This document shows, piece by piece, positions 53,126-62,461 of a stretch of 64,000 bases of DNA. Numbering within the stretch: position 1 is the first letter of the stretch; every line of letters begins with the position of its first letter. The translations under genes were made by a program, and so were the position numbers. The notes below the pieces were generated by a model. The model had not been told where the DNA came from. It did no database searches and saw only the letters and a list, made by a program, of their open reading frames with translations. Origin of the DNA: Paenibacillus tarimensis (GTDB lineage: Bacteria > Bacillota > Bacilli > Paenibacillales > Paenibacillaceae); the NCBI RefSeq assembly GCF_021532315.1, contig NZ_JAKGAO010000015.1:1-64000 (forward strand), in the 5' to 3' direction.

Positions 53126-54091
53126 CTATTTCAATTTAAAATAAATGAACGAGTCATTATACTCAATGCCCTGCGCTTGCTTACGGAATGCCAGCAGGCC
53201 CGGCTTGTCCTTAGGTACGCCCACGACAGCCTGTCCTGTAACTTCATAAGACTTCTTCTCGCCTGGGGCCACCTTAATACCCACGGTCTGCTCCCGCTCC
53301 TTGCTGTACAGCGAACCCTCGAAGCCATGATCGTTCGAGCCGATTACACTCTCCGTGCCATCCGCGCTCCGGGTACCCCAGATGCTCGGTCTGTAGATAT
53401 TCAGGTACATGTCCTTCGCATCGGTGCCGGCCTTAAACCAGGCATCTGCTACCTTGATCGTTAGGTCAACCAGCATGTAGTTAACCTCATCTGTATTGTC
53501 CGGCTTCTGCAGGCCAAGCGCTTCAAATCCGGCAGACGTGATGGGAGCGGCCTTGTGCACTGTAATCGTATATGTAGCGCCATAGGAGCCGTTCTTCTCC
53601 GGCTTGTAATCCGATTGATCCGTATATGTATAGCTGGTGCCAATGGCGATCGGGTCAGACAGCGATCCCTTGTTCTTGCTTGCGACGGTGCTGCCAGTCG
53701 TTGTTCCTGTGGTCGTACCACCTGTGGATGGAACTGTCGGCGTACCGGTGACAGCCCCTGTGGAGGAACCTGCTTCGGCATCCGCCGCACCCTCGCCAAT
53801 CGAGATGGTCTTCGTGCTGCCGTTCCAGCCGATGTCAGTGCCTACCGCATCCGCGATGGCACGTGCCGGGAGATATGTAGTGCCTTCATAGGTGATTGGT
53901 GTGATCTTCGAACCATCTGCGCTCCGAGGCGTCCAGGTGCTGCTGTTCAGGTTAAACTTAATGTCGTGATTCAGATAAGCCGTAATCTTCTGCAGTCCCG
54001 TGGCACCAAATGCGCCCACCGCACCGAACACCAGGCTTGTCGCCACGATGGTCGCCGCGAACGCGGACTTTTTCATGCGAATCTTCTTCAT
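53126..54091 (-). CDS. Secreted stalk-domain (copper amine oxidase N-terminal) protein, long
   Basis: 321 residues. Signal peptide ending AVGAFGA, then a stalk domain nearly identical to that of its downstream neighbour (GLQKITAYLNHDIKFNLN..., YLPARAIADAVGTDIGWNGS), a low-complexity Gly/Thr/Ser/Pro linker (about 110-140) and a C-terminal immunoglobulin-like part (about 145-321, including VNYMLVDLTIKVADAWFKAGTDAKDMYLN and SYEVTGQAVVGVPKDKPGL) that recalls DUF4352-type antigen folds. No catalytic residues are evident. The two genes are 51 bp apart on the same strand and could be co-transcribed; the longer one may display its C-terminal domain from the cell wall. Confidence 0.85.
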   Translation of the reverse strand: MKKIRMKKSAFAATIVATSLVFGAVGAFGATGLQKITAYLNHDIKFNLNSSTWTPRSADGSKITPITYEGTTYLPARAIADAVGTDIGWNGSTKTISIGEGAADAEAGSSTGAVTGTPTVPSTGGTTTGTTTGSTVASKNKGSLSDPIAIGTSYTYTDQSDYKPEKNGSYGATYTITVHKAAPITSAGFEALGLQKPDNTDEVNYMLVDLTIKVADAWFKAGTDAKDMYLNIYRPSIWGTRSADGTESVIGSNDHGFEGSLYSKEREQTVGIKVAPGEKKSYEVTGQAVVGVPKDKPGLLAFRKQAQGIEYNDSFIYFKLK

Positions 54092-54277
54092 TGCTTTCCC
54101 TCTCTCTCTTCATGTTGAGCAGTAACCAGCTTTAAGAGAAGATGTCGAACCTCTCAAAACCAAGCCAATTATACCACTTCACCCAAGCCTTTACATGGGA
54201 ATAATATCCTATAAGCAAGCAGGGCCTGCCCTCTCCATCACGGAGAAAACAAGCCCTTTGGCACTAATTTATGTCGA

Positions 54278-55900
54278 TTAATATACCTTCACATTCACCT
54301 TCTGCGTCGTCACCAGCTTGCCGCTATTGTCGTATGCCTGCACCGCGATCTCAATCTTCTTGCCTTTATAGGCGCGAAAATCAATTTCCGCCGTCCACGG
54401 CGGAGCAGATGCGGTTCCGACCGTGCGGCCGCCGATCTTATAGCTTACCTTGGAGAGCGTCGGGGCCCATGTCTTCACATAGCCGGACAGCTTCAGCTTG
54501 CCCGCCTGTATGGTGCTGTTGTTGACCGGCTTGTAGGATACCGGTGCCTTCTCACCAATCGAGCCCAGGTAGAACGGATTAGCCACTGATTCCTTGTACG
54601 CCTTGAGCAGCTGCTCGTTAGCCGACAGCATATAGTATTTGATCCGCGCTGTGGAATCACCGTTGCTGTCGAACCAGAACACGCCCTTCACCTTCGGGTA
54701 GACCATCGGGAGAGAAGCATAGAACTCCCGCAGCTTGTATACGGCCCACTTGGTCTTGTCCTGGCGCTTCTCAGGGTACATGTAGGACACGCCGCCCTCC
54801 GAGATGAACACCGGCTTGCGCGCGGCATATGTCTGGTAGATGTGGTCGAACTTGTCCAGGTGACTCGACCGGTCCTCACCCTGCTTCAGCGGGTCCAGGG
54901 ACGGATCGAAGATCGTGTACAAGCTCACGCCGACCCAGTCCACATAGGCATCTCCAGGGTAATACGATTCGATCGTATACGTCGGGTTCGCTCCTGGCGC
55001 CCAGACCATCGCGACATTGTCCTTCGCTTCCTCGCGGAACACCTTCGCAACAAGCCGGAACTTCTCAATATACTTCTCCGGATCGCCGTGCCACTTCACC
55101 CAGCCGCCGTTCATCTCATTGGCGAACCGCAGGAACACCGGTGCCTCCGATTCCCCGATTGCCTTCGCCAGGCCGCGCAGGTAGGCATCATCCTTGACCT
55201 GATCCAAGCCCTTGACCGGCTGCACGCCGATCTGCAGAGCCGTTCCGCTGGCCTTCGCCCGCTCCAGATGCTTTGCCAGCAGTGCCGGGTCGCTGCCATA
55301 GTTAAAATACAGCAGATAAGCCGCATGCTTCTTGCCCGTCAGCACTGGGAACTGCTCCGTGAAATACTTACCCTTCTTCGGGTCGTTAACCGCCTTGTCC
55401 AGCTCCGCATAAGCGCCGATCAAAGCGCCGTTAGCCGGTACAAACTTCGTTCCGCCGTAAGTGGCCCCCTGTCCAGCCGGCTGCTCTACATACAGCTTGG
55501 CCGAGCTGCGGAGCAGGTTGGCCTTCCGTTTGGCCGCAATGCTTACCTGCGTCTGATTCGCCTTACCCGAATATTCCGCCTCAAGATCCCAGTTCGCAAC
55601 GGCGTCGTCATATCGCTTCAGCCCCTTGTAGCAGTCGCCGATCCGGCGGTACATCTGCGCAGCGATACCATAGTCTTTGCCCTTGACAAATACTGGCGCA
55701 ATTTGCTTGTATTTGGCTATTGCCTCGATATATTTGCCCCGTGCTTCAAGCTTCTGAGCTTCCTTGTAGACCGTCCACACACTTGCCGCCTGCGCCTTGC
55801 CCGGCTGCATAACCGGTATGCTCAGCATGATGATAATCAGCACCAGCCCTGCCCTTACCATCCAACCTGCTCTGCCCGCTGCCTTCTGTCCTTGCTGCAC
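54278..55900 (-). CDS. Secreted TPR-GH26-like glycoside hydrolase
   Basis: 540 residues from GTG at 55900, which has GGGGGAG just ahead; an ATG at 55948 in frame lacks an RBS. A hydrophobic signal segment (VRAGLVLIIIMLSIPVMQPGKAQA) is followed by TPR-like helices (about 38-125: AQKLEARGKYIEAIAKYKQIAP, AQMYRRIGDCYKGLKRYDDAVANW). A GH26-like (beta/alpha)8 catalytic domain covers about 165-430, with the acid/base glutamate in RFANEMNGGWVKWHG and the nucleophile glutamate in PVFISEGGVSYMYP. A C-terminal Ig-like domain (about 455-540) follows. GH26 enzymes are mainly beta-mannanases; the substrate here is not certain. A TPR repeat before a secreted hydrolase is unusual. Confidence 0.85.
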   Translation of the reverse strand: MQQGQKAAGRAGWMVRAGLVLIIIMLSIPVMQPGKAQAASVWTVYKEAQKLEARGKYIEAIAKYKQIAPVFVKGKDYGIAAQMYRRIGDCYKGLKRYDDAVANWDLEAEYSGKANQTQVSIAAKRKANLLRSSAKLYVEQPAGQGATYGGTKFVPANGALIGAYAELDKAVNDPKKGKYFTEQFPVLTGKKHAAYLLYFNYGSDPALLAKHLERAKASGTALQIGVQPVKGLDQVKDDAYLRGLAKAIGESEAPVFLRFANEMNGGWVKWHGDPEKYIEKFRLVAKVFREEAKDNVAMVWAPGANPTYTIESYYPGDAYVDWVGVSLYTIFDPSLDPLKQGEDRSSHLDKFDHIYQTYAARKPVFISEGGVSYMYPEKRQDKTKWAVYKLREFYASLPMVYPKVKGVFWFDSNGDSTARIKYYMLSANEQLLKAYKESVANPFYLGSIGEKAPVSYKPVNNSTIQAGKLKLSGYVKTWAPTLSKVSYKIGGRTVGTASAPPWTAEIDFRAYKGKKIEIAVQAYDNSGKLVTTQKVNVKVY

Positions 55901-56013
55901 ACTGTCTCCCCCGTCTCTCCTGCCTGATAGCAGAACCTGATGAATCATGTAGAATTGTGTCTATTAAAGCAGGATTATTATACCAGTCCTTAGTTCCTAT
56001 GAAAATAAAAAAA

Positions 56014-56038
56014 GAGAACCGCAAGTAGAGCAGTTCTC
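56014..56038 (-). terminator. Terminator after the SEC-C gene
   Basis: Stem GAGAACTGC/GCGGTTCTC (one G-T pair) with a 7-nt loop. A seven-T run follows on the minus strand, 20 bp past the stop codon. Confidence 0.9.
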
Positions 56039-56057
56039 CTGACTTGCAGCAGTCCGG

Positions 56058-57281
56058 CTAGGACTTACCGCAGCATTTCTTATATTTAACACCGCTGCCG
56101 CATGGGCATGGCTCATTGCGTCCAATCTTTCGCCGCTGATCCAGCTGGATGACCTTGCCGCCCGGTTCTGCACCTTCAGACGCTCCCTGCGCCTGTCCCG
56201 CCGCAGCCGGCTTCGCTTCAGGCTGAGGATTCAGCTCCAGCGGGGTGTACCCCTTCAGGAACCACAGCCGGGTGTTGTTCATCAGCTTCATCAGCAGGTC
56301 GATCAGCTGCCGGACCGCAAGCTCGTCGCCAAGCTCGAATTCCTGCTCGATATCCTGCATAATTTCCGTAAGGGGATCGCCGAGCTTGATGCTGTAAGCC
56401 AGCATATCCACAGTCTTCTCCGCGTCCGCACGGCTCAGCTCGTAGTGATGTATGAAGTAATGGACCAGAGCCTGGAACTGCGGTGTCCGGTCGATGTAGT
56501 CCGGATCTGCCGCCTGCACGACCTGCTTCTTCGTCAGCGGGTAGAAGCCGGCATCCTGCCGCAGTCCCTGCTCCTTGCGCACGCCTGCAATATCCGTTAC
56601 GTCCGCATGGGCCACAAGCTCATCCATAACTTGTATAGACGCGTCATAATTAGCCGCATCCACAATCACCTGACGGTATTGCTCTGTATCCAGAGCCTCC
56701 TCCGTATAGAGAGGAATCAGCTCCGCCAGCTCATCCCAGGTCAGCACACCATTATAGTAAAGAATGCCCCGGGTGAGCTTCGCAAGCTCTGTATTGCGCT
56801 GAACACTGGCTCTAAGCTCGGCCGTATCTGCCCGGCGGAAGTTCTCCAGCACTTCTTCCGGCATGACCAGCGCGTTAACACCGTCCACTACACCAGGGAA
56901 CAGCAGTCCCAGACTGCGGAAATAGACGATTTGTTCATATATTAAGTCCGGCTGCTCCAGCTTCCCGTGCTTCCGCTCGGCCGCCTTCAGCAGATTGTAC
57001 TTCGATTCATCCAGTGAATGCCACACGCGTTCCAGACCTTCCGGCATCTGAGCCGCGATCGCCTCGCAGAGCTCCTGCTTCTTAAGCGTGCTTACACCCT
57101 TCACCTTCAGCTGCAGGCTTGTCCGAACGCGGGTCAGATCATCCTTCGTCAACCGGCCCAGCGCCTCTGTAAGCCCTAACGGATAGCTGATTGCGGTCCA
57201 CAGCGCGGCCTCTTCCTTCTTCCGCTTCGCACTCAGGCGTTCTAATTCTTTCTTCTGTGCTGTCTGCTCTTGCACTGCCAT
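56058..57281 (-). CDS. SEC-C zinc-motif protein with Rho-N-like region
   Basis: 407 residues from ATG at 57281; the reading frame is open to 57485 but those 68 codons look non-coding. The N-terminus is a charged coiled coil (EQTAQKKELERLSAKRKKEEAA), followed by a Rho-N/SAP-like segment (LTRVRTSLQLKVKGVSTLKKQELCEAI). A long helical middle follows. The last 22 residues are a SEC-C motif (GRNEPCPCGSGVKYKKCCG), a zinc knuckle that in SecA binds ribosomes and SecB. Proteins of this make-up are common in Paenibacillus and of unknown function; nucleic-acid or ribosome association is plausible. The RBS is weak. Confidence 0.82.
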   Translation of the reverse strand: MAVQEQTAQKKELERLSAKRKKEEAALWTAISYPLGLTEALGRLTKDDLTRVRTSLQLKVKGVSTLKKQELCEAIAAQMPEGLERVWHSLDESKYNLLKAAERKHGKLEQPDLIYEQIVYFRSLGLLFPGVVDGVNALVMPEEVLENFRRADTAELRASVQRNTELAKLTRGILYYNGVLTWDELAELIPLYTEEALDTEQYRQVIVDAANYDASIQVMDELVAHADVTDIAGVRKEQGLRQDAGFYPLTKKQVVQAADPDYIDRTPQFQALVHYFIHHYELSRADAEKTVDMLAYSIKLGDPLTEIMQDIEQEFELGDELAVRQLIDLLMKLMNNTRLWFLKGYTPLELNPQPEAKPAAAGQAQGASEGAEPGGKVIQLDQRRKIGRNEPCPCGSGVKYKKCCGKS

Positions 57282-57499
57282 GCTACTCAACTTGTATAAC
57301 GCTCCCTTCCAGACATCCGCACTGCGATAGGGGTGGCATTCCGCCCCCCTGCTGCAGTGCGATTTCCCTTCGAACCGCAGGCCCTGCTTCAGCTGTATGA
57401 GCCAGAACAGGACCTGCCTTCTATGTAAACTCCTATGAGTATACCAGAATATTCTGCCCGTGCGGTACAATGGGAACAATTTCATCGTCTCATCGGACT

Positions 57500-57838
57500 C
57501 TATTTCCCTGGCTGATTCTCGGTAACCTCCATCAAATACACCCGCTCGCGGAATCCTCCGCGCTTCTCTGCCTTGTCCCTGCGGACCGCCTCAAGCTGCT
57601 CCGGGCTAGACCCGTGTACCCCCGCCAGCGTATGCAGAAGCTCCAAGATATCTGCGAGCTCCTCCACAGCGCTGCTGTCATCCCCGGCCCGCATGTACTC
57701 GTCCAGCTCCTCGTACAGCTTCGTGCGAAGCTGCGCGCGGTATTCCGTTTCCTCCAGAACCCGGGTGCTGCATGTACTGCCGCCCTCTGCGATAATGGCG
57801 GGTATCCGGTCCCGCACAAGCTTGTTATAGGTAGCCAT
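57500..57838 (-). CDS. MazG-like/HisE-like nucleotide pyrophosphohydrolase
   Basis: 112 residues, a small all-alpha NTP-PPase. The opening MATYNKLVRDRIPAIIAEGG is characteristic of the short phosphoribosyl-ATP pyrophosphohydrolase-like family. The metal-binding motif is ExxE...ExxD: KLYEELDEYM near residue 42 and VEELADILELLHTL near residue 62. It hydrolyses a nucleotide triphosphate to monophosphate and pyrophosphate, probably as house-cleaning; real histidine-pathway HisE is excluded by context. It is divergent from the TmrB-like gene and upstream of the SEC-C gene on the same strand. Confidence 0.87.
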   Translation of the reverse strand: MATYNKLVRDRIPAIIAEGGSTCSTRVLEETEYRAQLRTKLYEELDEYMRAGDDSSAVEELADILELLHTLAGVHGSSPEQLEAVRRDKAEKRGGFRERVYLMEVTENQPGK

Positions 57839-57998
57839 AATGAATCTACTCCCCTCTCATCCGCTAATTATCCGCGTGTTAGGCAAGGTCACCCTCAGCT
57901 TAGCTGCCAAGCAACCTTAAGGCGCTGCGCATCGTCATATGATTATCGATCTGGTCAGTCCTCTTGGAATCATAATAAAGAAGCAGAGGTGAAGCCAG

Positions 57999-58595
57999 AT
58001 GATAATCTGGATCAACGGAGCGTTCGGCTCAGGCAAAACACAGACCGCATACGAGCTCCACCGGCGGCTGCCAGGCTCGTATGTGTTCGATCCGGAGAAC
58101 GCCGGTTATTATATCCGCAAAAACGTCCCAAAGCAAGCAGCCTGCGGTGATTTTCAAGATTATCCGATGTGGCGTGAATTCAATTATGCCATGCTGACTT
58201 ATATCAGCCGCAGCTTCGACGGTCCCATCCTTGTGCCGATGACGGTGGTCAATCCGGTGTACTTCCGCGAGCTGGTCGGACGGCTGCGCCTGGATGGTGT
58301 TAGTGTTCATCATTTCACCCTATTGGCGTCTCCGGAAACACTGCTGAAGCGGCTGCGCAGCCGGGGCGAGGGCGCCAGCTCCTGGGCGGCGCGGCAGATT
58401 GACCGCTGCACGGAGGCGCTGACCGACGACCGGTTCGCGCAGCACATCGTAACAGACCAGCTTACAGTCGAAGCTGCGGCAGAGACCATCGCCTCCGCGC
58501 TGGGACTGCCCCTCCTGCCGGATCATAGAGGGAAGCTGGGCAGGATGAGGGACCGGCTGGTGACGAAGTTTCGTCACATCCGAATCGGCGGCTGA
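57999..58595 (+). CDS. tmrB: TmrB-like AAA/P-loop ATPase
   Basis: 198 residues with P-loop INGAFGSGKTQTAYEL at the N-terminus and YVFDPENAGYYIRKNVP, WREFNYAMLTYI and VPMTVVNPVYFREL further on, the pattern of the B. subtilis tunicamycin-resistance protein TmrB (197 residues). TmrB binds tunicamycin and ATP at the membrane. The C-terminus here (KLGRMRDRLVTKFRHIRIGG) is basic and amphipathic, consistent with a peripheral membrane protein. Homologs are widespread and many may serve other substrates, so resistance is inference. AGAGGTG precedes the ATG. Single-gene unit. Confidence 0.85.
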   Translation: MIIWINGAFGSGKTQTAYELHRRLPGSYVFDPENAGYYIRKNVPKQAACGDFQDYPMWREFNYAMLTYISRSFDGPILVPMTVVNPVYFRELVGRLRLDGVSVHHFTLLASPETLLKRLRSRGEGASSWAARQIDRCTEALTDDRFAQHIVTDQLTVEAAAETIASALGLPLLPDHRGKLGRMRDRLVTKFRHIRIGG

Positions 58596-58651
58596 GACTC
58601 TCCTCTCCCACCTGTCGCCTATCTAACCCCTACCCGCCAGATATATGAAGA

Positions 58652-58674
58652 GGGCAGGCCCATTGGGCCCGCCC
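58652..58674. terminator. Bidirectional hairpin between convergent genes
   Basis: Stem GGGC-GGCCC/GGGCC-GCCC with a 3-nt loop and one A-C mismatch, between the plus-strand TmrB-like gene and the minus-strand arabinofuranosidase gene. T-tracts on both sides are weak. Confidence 0.55.
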
Positions 58675-58711
58675 TAATCTTCCTCTTAACCCTTACTCTT
58701 CCGCCTGTTCC

Positions 58712-61700
58712 TTAAGCCAAATCCAGCACAAGCACTGTTACCGAATGCGCCGGCAGCGTGAGTACGGCAGTTGTTCCGTCGATTGTCACACTGGACTCTG
58801 CTGGCTGTACCTTCTCGTCATTCTTCTTGTTGACGTTCGGAATGTTCAGCAGTGACTCATCGCCGGTGAGTGTAACCACCTTGGCCGCAGCAGCGACGTT
58901 CAGGTCCTTCAGCTCAAGCTCAGTTGTCTTGTCGGTTCCGTCAGCGTTCACAAGCTTCACATAGACATGCTTGTCATCCTTCGTGACGGAGCTGAACACA
59001 TCACGGTTGTATGCCTCAAGCTTATAGTCCAGCACCAGGCTCGATTCCTTGCCGTCTGTGTACGAGCAGACCAGACGGTCGCCTGTCCCTCCGCCAAAAT
59101 CTACCGTAATCGCGTATTCCGCACCTTCGGTCAGCGGCTCATAGCTGCAAGCACGCAGGTTGCCGGCTGCGGAGCTGGAGGAGTAGTCGCCCAGCGTGTA
59201 GCCTTCGATGCCCTGCTTGTACACCTTCACGCCAGTCGCATTGCCGTTGTAGCCGATCGCGTATTCGATAACATCCTTCTTCTCCGGCATGATGTCGGTC
59301 AGCCCGGCACCCACGAAGAAGCCTTCCGTACCCGCGCCCTTCACAGCGGTGACCTCTACCTTGTAATTGGTCCACTCGTCATTCAAGATGTAGAGGCCGT
59401 TGCGCCCGCTGCTCTGTGCCTTCAGCACAAGGCCGCGCTCAGGATCTACCGTATAGCCCGCCGAGCCCGGAATAACCTGCCATGCGCCGTCCAGCTGCTG
59501 CGTGAAGTCCTGATCCAGCAGCACGCGGCCATCCGCATGGGAAGTCACTTTCACACGCTTCACGATAACCTCTGCATTGCCTGCCGCGATCTCGATGCCG
59601 CCGCGCGGGATGAGCTCAAGCGGCTTGCCGCTGCGGTACGTCCGGAAGGATGTGCCGAGCACCTTCTTGCCGGCATACTTCGCGAACAGCTGCTGTACAT
59701 AATAGTTCGGCGTGAACCATACCGTCTCGTCGTCGAACCAGATGCAGTCCGGCGTCCAGCGGTAGGTGCCGTCGGTCAGCACCTTGTTGAACAGCGGCGC
59801 GTAAGCCGTCAGCAGCACGACGTCGGCGTTATTTTCGAAGCCGGTCATCATGGCTGCTTCCGCTACCGCGCCTGCCAGCGTGTTCTTGTCCGTGGACGCA
59901 TACTCGCCGACGAATACCTTGGAGGTCTCGCGCAGATTCAGGCTGCCGTCCTGCTCATAGGCCCGGTAATAATAGTTATAGCGGTCTACGTTGTTTAGCA
60001 GATACTCATTGGAACGGTAATAGTGCTCGTCCGCAATCGTATCCATGTAGTTCGGCTGCTTCTCATACCAGGTGATCGTCTCCTCATGGCTGTGCTTGCC
60101 GTCCGTGAAGCTGACCTTGGCTTCGCCCTTCAAGCGTCCGCTCAGGAACTTCCAGCCTTCCTGGTACGCATCGTCATCCGCCTGCGCGCCGACTGTTGAG
60201 ATAATGTGTAGCTCATGATCCGGGTAAAACTTCGCCATATGCTCGTCGATCGCAGCCTTGAACACCTCGAAGTTCGCATAGAACTCCGTGCCCCAGTTCT
60301 CGTTGCCGACACCGAGGTAGCGGAGATCGAACGGCGCTTCGTGGCCCATCTGGCGGCGCAGTGCAGCCCATTCGTTATGCTCAAAATCCACGCTGATCGC
60401 AAAATCGATCAGATCCGTAAAGTTCTTGATGTAGTAATCGCGCAGTGCTCCGCCCGCCGGGTTGCAATAATCCGAACGAGCCTGGCAGAGTACGCCGCAG
60501 GCCATGACCGGCAGCGGTGTCGCATTCAGGTCCTCGGCCAGCTGGAAATATTCCATATAGCCAAGACCCATCGTCATCATGTAACCCCAGACGTTGAAGT
60601 TCTCCTTGCGCAGCTCGATGTCGCGGACCGATTCCTTCCAGTCGTAGACGTTCTCCCAGATATGCGAGCCTTCGGAGATGCAGCCGCCTGGGAAGCGCAG
60701 GAAGGTCGGGTGAAGATCCAGCAGCGCCTCGACCAGGTCTCTGCGGAGACGATAGTTCGGGTTGCCGGTGTAGTTCGCATGCGCGCTTGCCGAGCGCGGC
60801 TCTTCGCGAACGCCCCATACCTCTTCGGGATAGAGCGAGACCATGTCGATGGAGATTTCGCCGCTGAATACAAGTGCCAGCTGGCCAAGCACCGTGCGGG
60901 AACCGGTCAGGACGATTTGTGACTCTGCGCCATACTTCTTCCACGTGCCGCCGCCTTCGACTTCAATAACAGCCGCATCGCTGATGTCCCCGCCGTCCGG
61001 GTCCTTCAGCTGTATCGTGATGGTGCCCGGCTTGTCCGCCTTCGCCCAAATCGTGAACAAGTAGCGCGCGCCTTCGCGGATCGCCATCGCACAGTAGCCG
61101 TTCGTATCGTTAAATCCGCGGTTATACAGCGTTGCGCCGTCTGCCACTGTGACGTAGTAGGCGTTGACCTCCTTGTCTTCCAGGCCAAAATGGTCATTCA
61201 GACCGCCGGAATTCTGCACCTTGACCTTATCGGTGTCGCCGCTCCAGGCTTCAAGCGCATTGTGATTGCGGCCTGTGGAGACGCCATTTTCCCCGGAGTG
61301 GTGGTTGTACGTATCAAAAGTGAACGCTTCGAACGAGCGGTTGCGCACAAGCTCCGCATAAATGCCGCCGTCTGCCGCATTGTTAATATCCTCGTAGAAC
61401 AATCCGTACATCACGTCGCTAACGTTCATCAATTCCTTGCCGCCCTCGATTGTCAGCTTGTACGGAGGCATGCCCCCCGGCATCACAGTAACCGGATAGC
61501 TCTTCTCGACCGTATAGCCGCCCCGCTTCAGTACAGCGGTCAGAATAACGCCCTGCGGCGCTTGTACATCCTTAACCGCACCTTCGCCTGTCAGCACCTC
61601 CGGATGGCTGGATGTCCAGCTGACTTCAACCTTGCCGCCCATGAGAGAGGCAGGAAGCGTCAGATCCTTCGTGACGATGGAGGCCGGGAACGACAAATAT

Positions 61701-62461
61701 TTGTCGCGGGCCAGTTGGACGATCTGCTGATCGGTCAGCGAATCGCACATCACCTCAATAACCTCGTCCTGGGACAAGCCTGCCGCATAGATACGGAAAT
61801 CGGAGAACGAGCCGGCAAAATCCGCATCCGCCTCATACTGCGAGCGTCCGATATAATTGTTCTTGTACTGGGCTGCCTCATTGAACGTCGCAAACCAGGC
61901 GCGCAGCTTGGCGTACATGCCGCTGGAGGTCTGGCTGATCGAGCCGTCGGTCGCTACCTCGCCGTTCACATAGAGAACCGGACCCGCGCTGCTGAGCGTG
62001 CCATTCTTCGTGCCAATAACCGACATGGCAATATGCATCCACTCGCCCGTCGGGTAGGATTTGCCCGGATCAGCGACAATGTCGCCCTCCGCATGCAGGG
62101 TGGCGCGCATGTTGCGCGTCAGGAACAGGTAAGGGCCTTCAGGTCCTTGACCAAAATCAAAAATCCTCTCCCACACATTCGAACCCTTGTCAAAATAAAC
62201 CCATGTCGACACCGTCACGCCGGACTGGTCGCTTACGCCTTCCAATAGGCCTGCGGGGAGCTGTATGTAGGATGTGCCGCTTGCTCCGCCAGGCAGTGTA
62301 ACAGCCGGTCTGCCGCCAACGTTTGACGCCACAGGCAGCTGCCTGCCTGCCGCTTCCGCGTCGTTGCCCTTCCCGGAGCTGTCCTTGCCGATTTGCTCAG
62401 CATCATCAAATTTGTACTGCGCAATCAACCGTTCTTTGAATGGTACATCTTCAAATTTCAT
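58712..62461 (-). CDS. LamG-GH51 alpha-L-arabinofuranosidase
   Basis: 1249 residues. A LamG/concanavalin-like domain (about 15-230: YIQLPAGLLEGVSDQSGVTVSTWVYFDKGSNVWERIFDFGQG, NYIGRSQYEADADFAGSFSDFRIYAAGLS) is followed by a bacterial Ig-like repeat (about 245-330, SFPASIVTKDLTLPASLMGGKVEVSWTSSHPEVLTG) and a GH51 catalytic part from about 335: YGLFYEDINNAADGGIYAELVRNRSFEAF, acid/base glutamate in GVGNENWG, nucleophile glutamate in VFVGEYASTDKN. A C-terminal beta-domain completes GH51, with another LamG-like insert near 990-1170. It should release arabinose from arabinan or arabinoxylan. No signal peptide is visible although the LamG and Ig modules are typical of secreted proteins. It stands alone, divergent from the chemotaxis receptor. 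Confidence 0.9.
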   Translation of the reverse strand: MKFEDVPFKERLIAQYKFDDAEQIGKDSSGKGNDAEAAGRQLPVASNVGGRPAVTLPGGASGTSYIQLPAGLLEGVSDQSGVTVSTWVYFDKGSNVWERIFDFGQGPEGPYLFLTRNMRATLHAEGDIVADPGKSYPTGEWMHIAMSVIGTKNGTLSSAGPVLYVNGEVATDGSISQTSSGMYAKLRAWFATFNEAAQYKNNYIGRSQYEADADFAGSFSDFRIYAAGLSQDEVIEVMCDSLTDQQIVQLARDKYLSFPASIVTKDLTLPASLMGGKVEVSWTSSHPEVLTGEGAVKDVQAPQGVILTAVLKRGGYTVEKSYPVTVMPGGMPPYKLTIEGGKELMNVSDVMYGLFYEDINNAADGGIYAELVRNRSFEAFTFDTYNHHSGENGVSTGRNHNALEAWSGDTDKVKVQNSGGLNDHFGLEDKEVNAYYVTVADGATLYNRGFNDTNGYCAMAIREGARYLFTIWAKADKPGTITIQLKDPDGGDISDAAVIEVEGGGTWKKYGAESQIVLTGSRTVLGQLALVFSGEISIDMVSLYPEEVWGVREEPRSASAHANYTGNPNYRLRRDLVEALLDLHPTFLRFPGGCISEGSHIWENVYDWKESVRDIELRKENFNVWGYMMTMGLGYMEYFQLAEDLNATPLPVMACGVLCQARSDYCNPAGGALRDYYIKNFTDLIDFAISVDFEHNEWAALRRQMGHEAPFDLRYLGVGNENWGTEFYANFEVFKAAIDEHMAKFYPDHELHIISTVGAQADDDAYQEGWKFLSGRLKGEAKVSFTDGKHSHEETITWYEKQPNYMDTIADEHYYRSNEYLLNNVDRYNYYYRAYEQDGSLNLRETSKVFVGEYASTDKNTLAGAVAEAAMMTGFENNADVVLLTAYAPLFNKVLTDGTYRWTPDCIWFDDETVWFTPNYYVQQLFAKYAGKKVLGTSFRTYRSGKPLELIPRGGIEIAAGNAEVIVKRVKVTSHADGRVLLDQDFTQQLDGAWQVIPGSAGYTVDPERGLVLKAQSSGRNGLYILNDEWTNYKVEVTAVKGAGTEGFFVGAGLTDIMPEKKDVIEYAIGYNGNATGVKVYKQGIEGYTLGDYSSSSAAGNLRACSYEPLTEGAEYAITVDFGGGTGDRLVCSYTDGKESSLVLDYKLEAYNRDVFSSVTKDDKHVYVKLVNADGTDKTTELELKDLNVAAAAKVVTLTGDESLLNIPNVNKKNDEKVQPAESSVTIDGTTAVLTLPAHSVTVLVLDLA

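Noticed and set aside
52250-54091. Copper amine oxidases
   Set aside because: Only the small N-terminal stalk domain is present; no catalytic domain, topaquinone motif or copper histidines.
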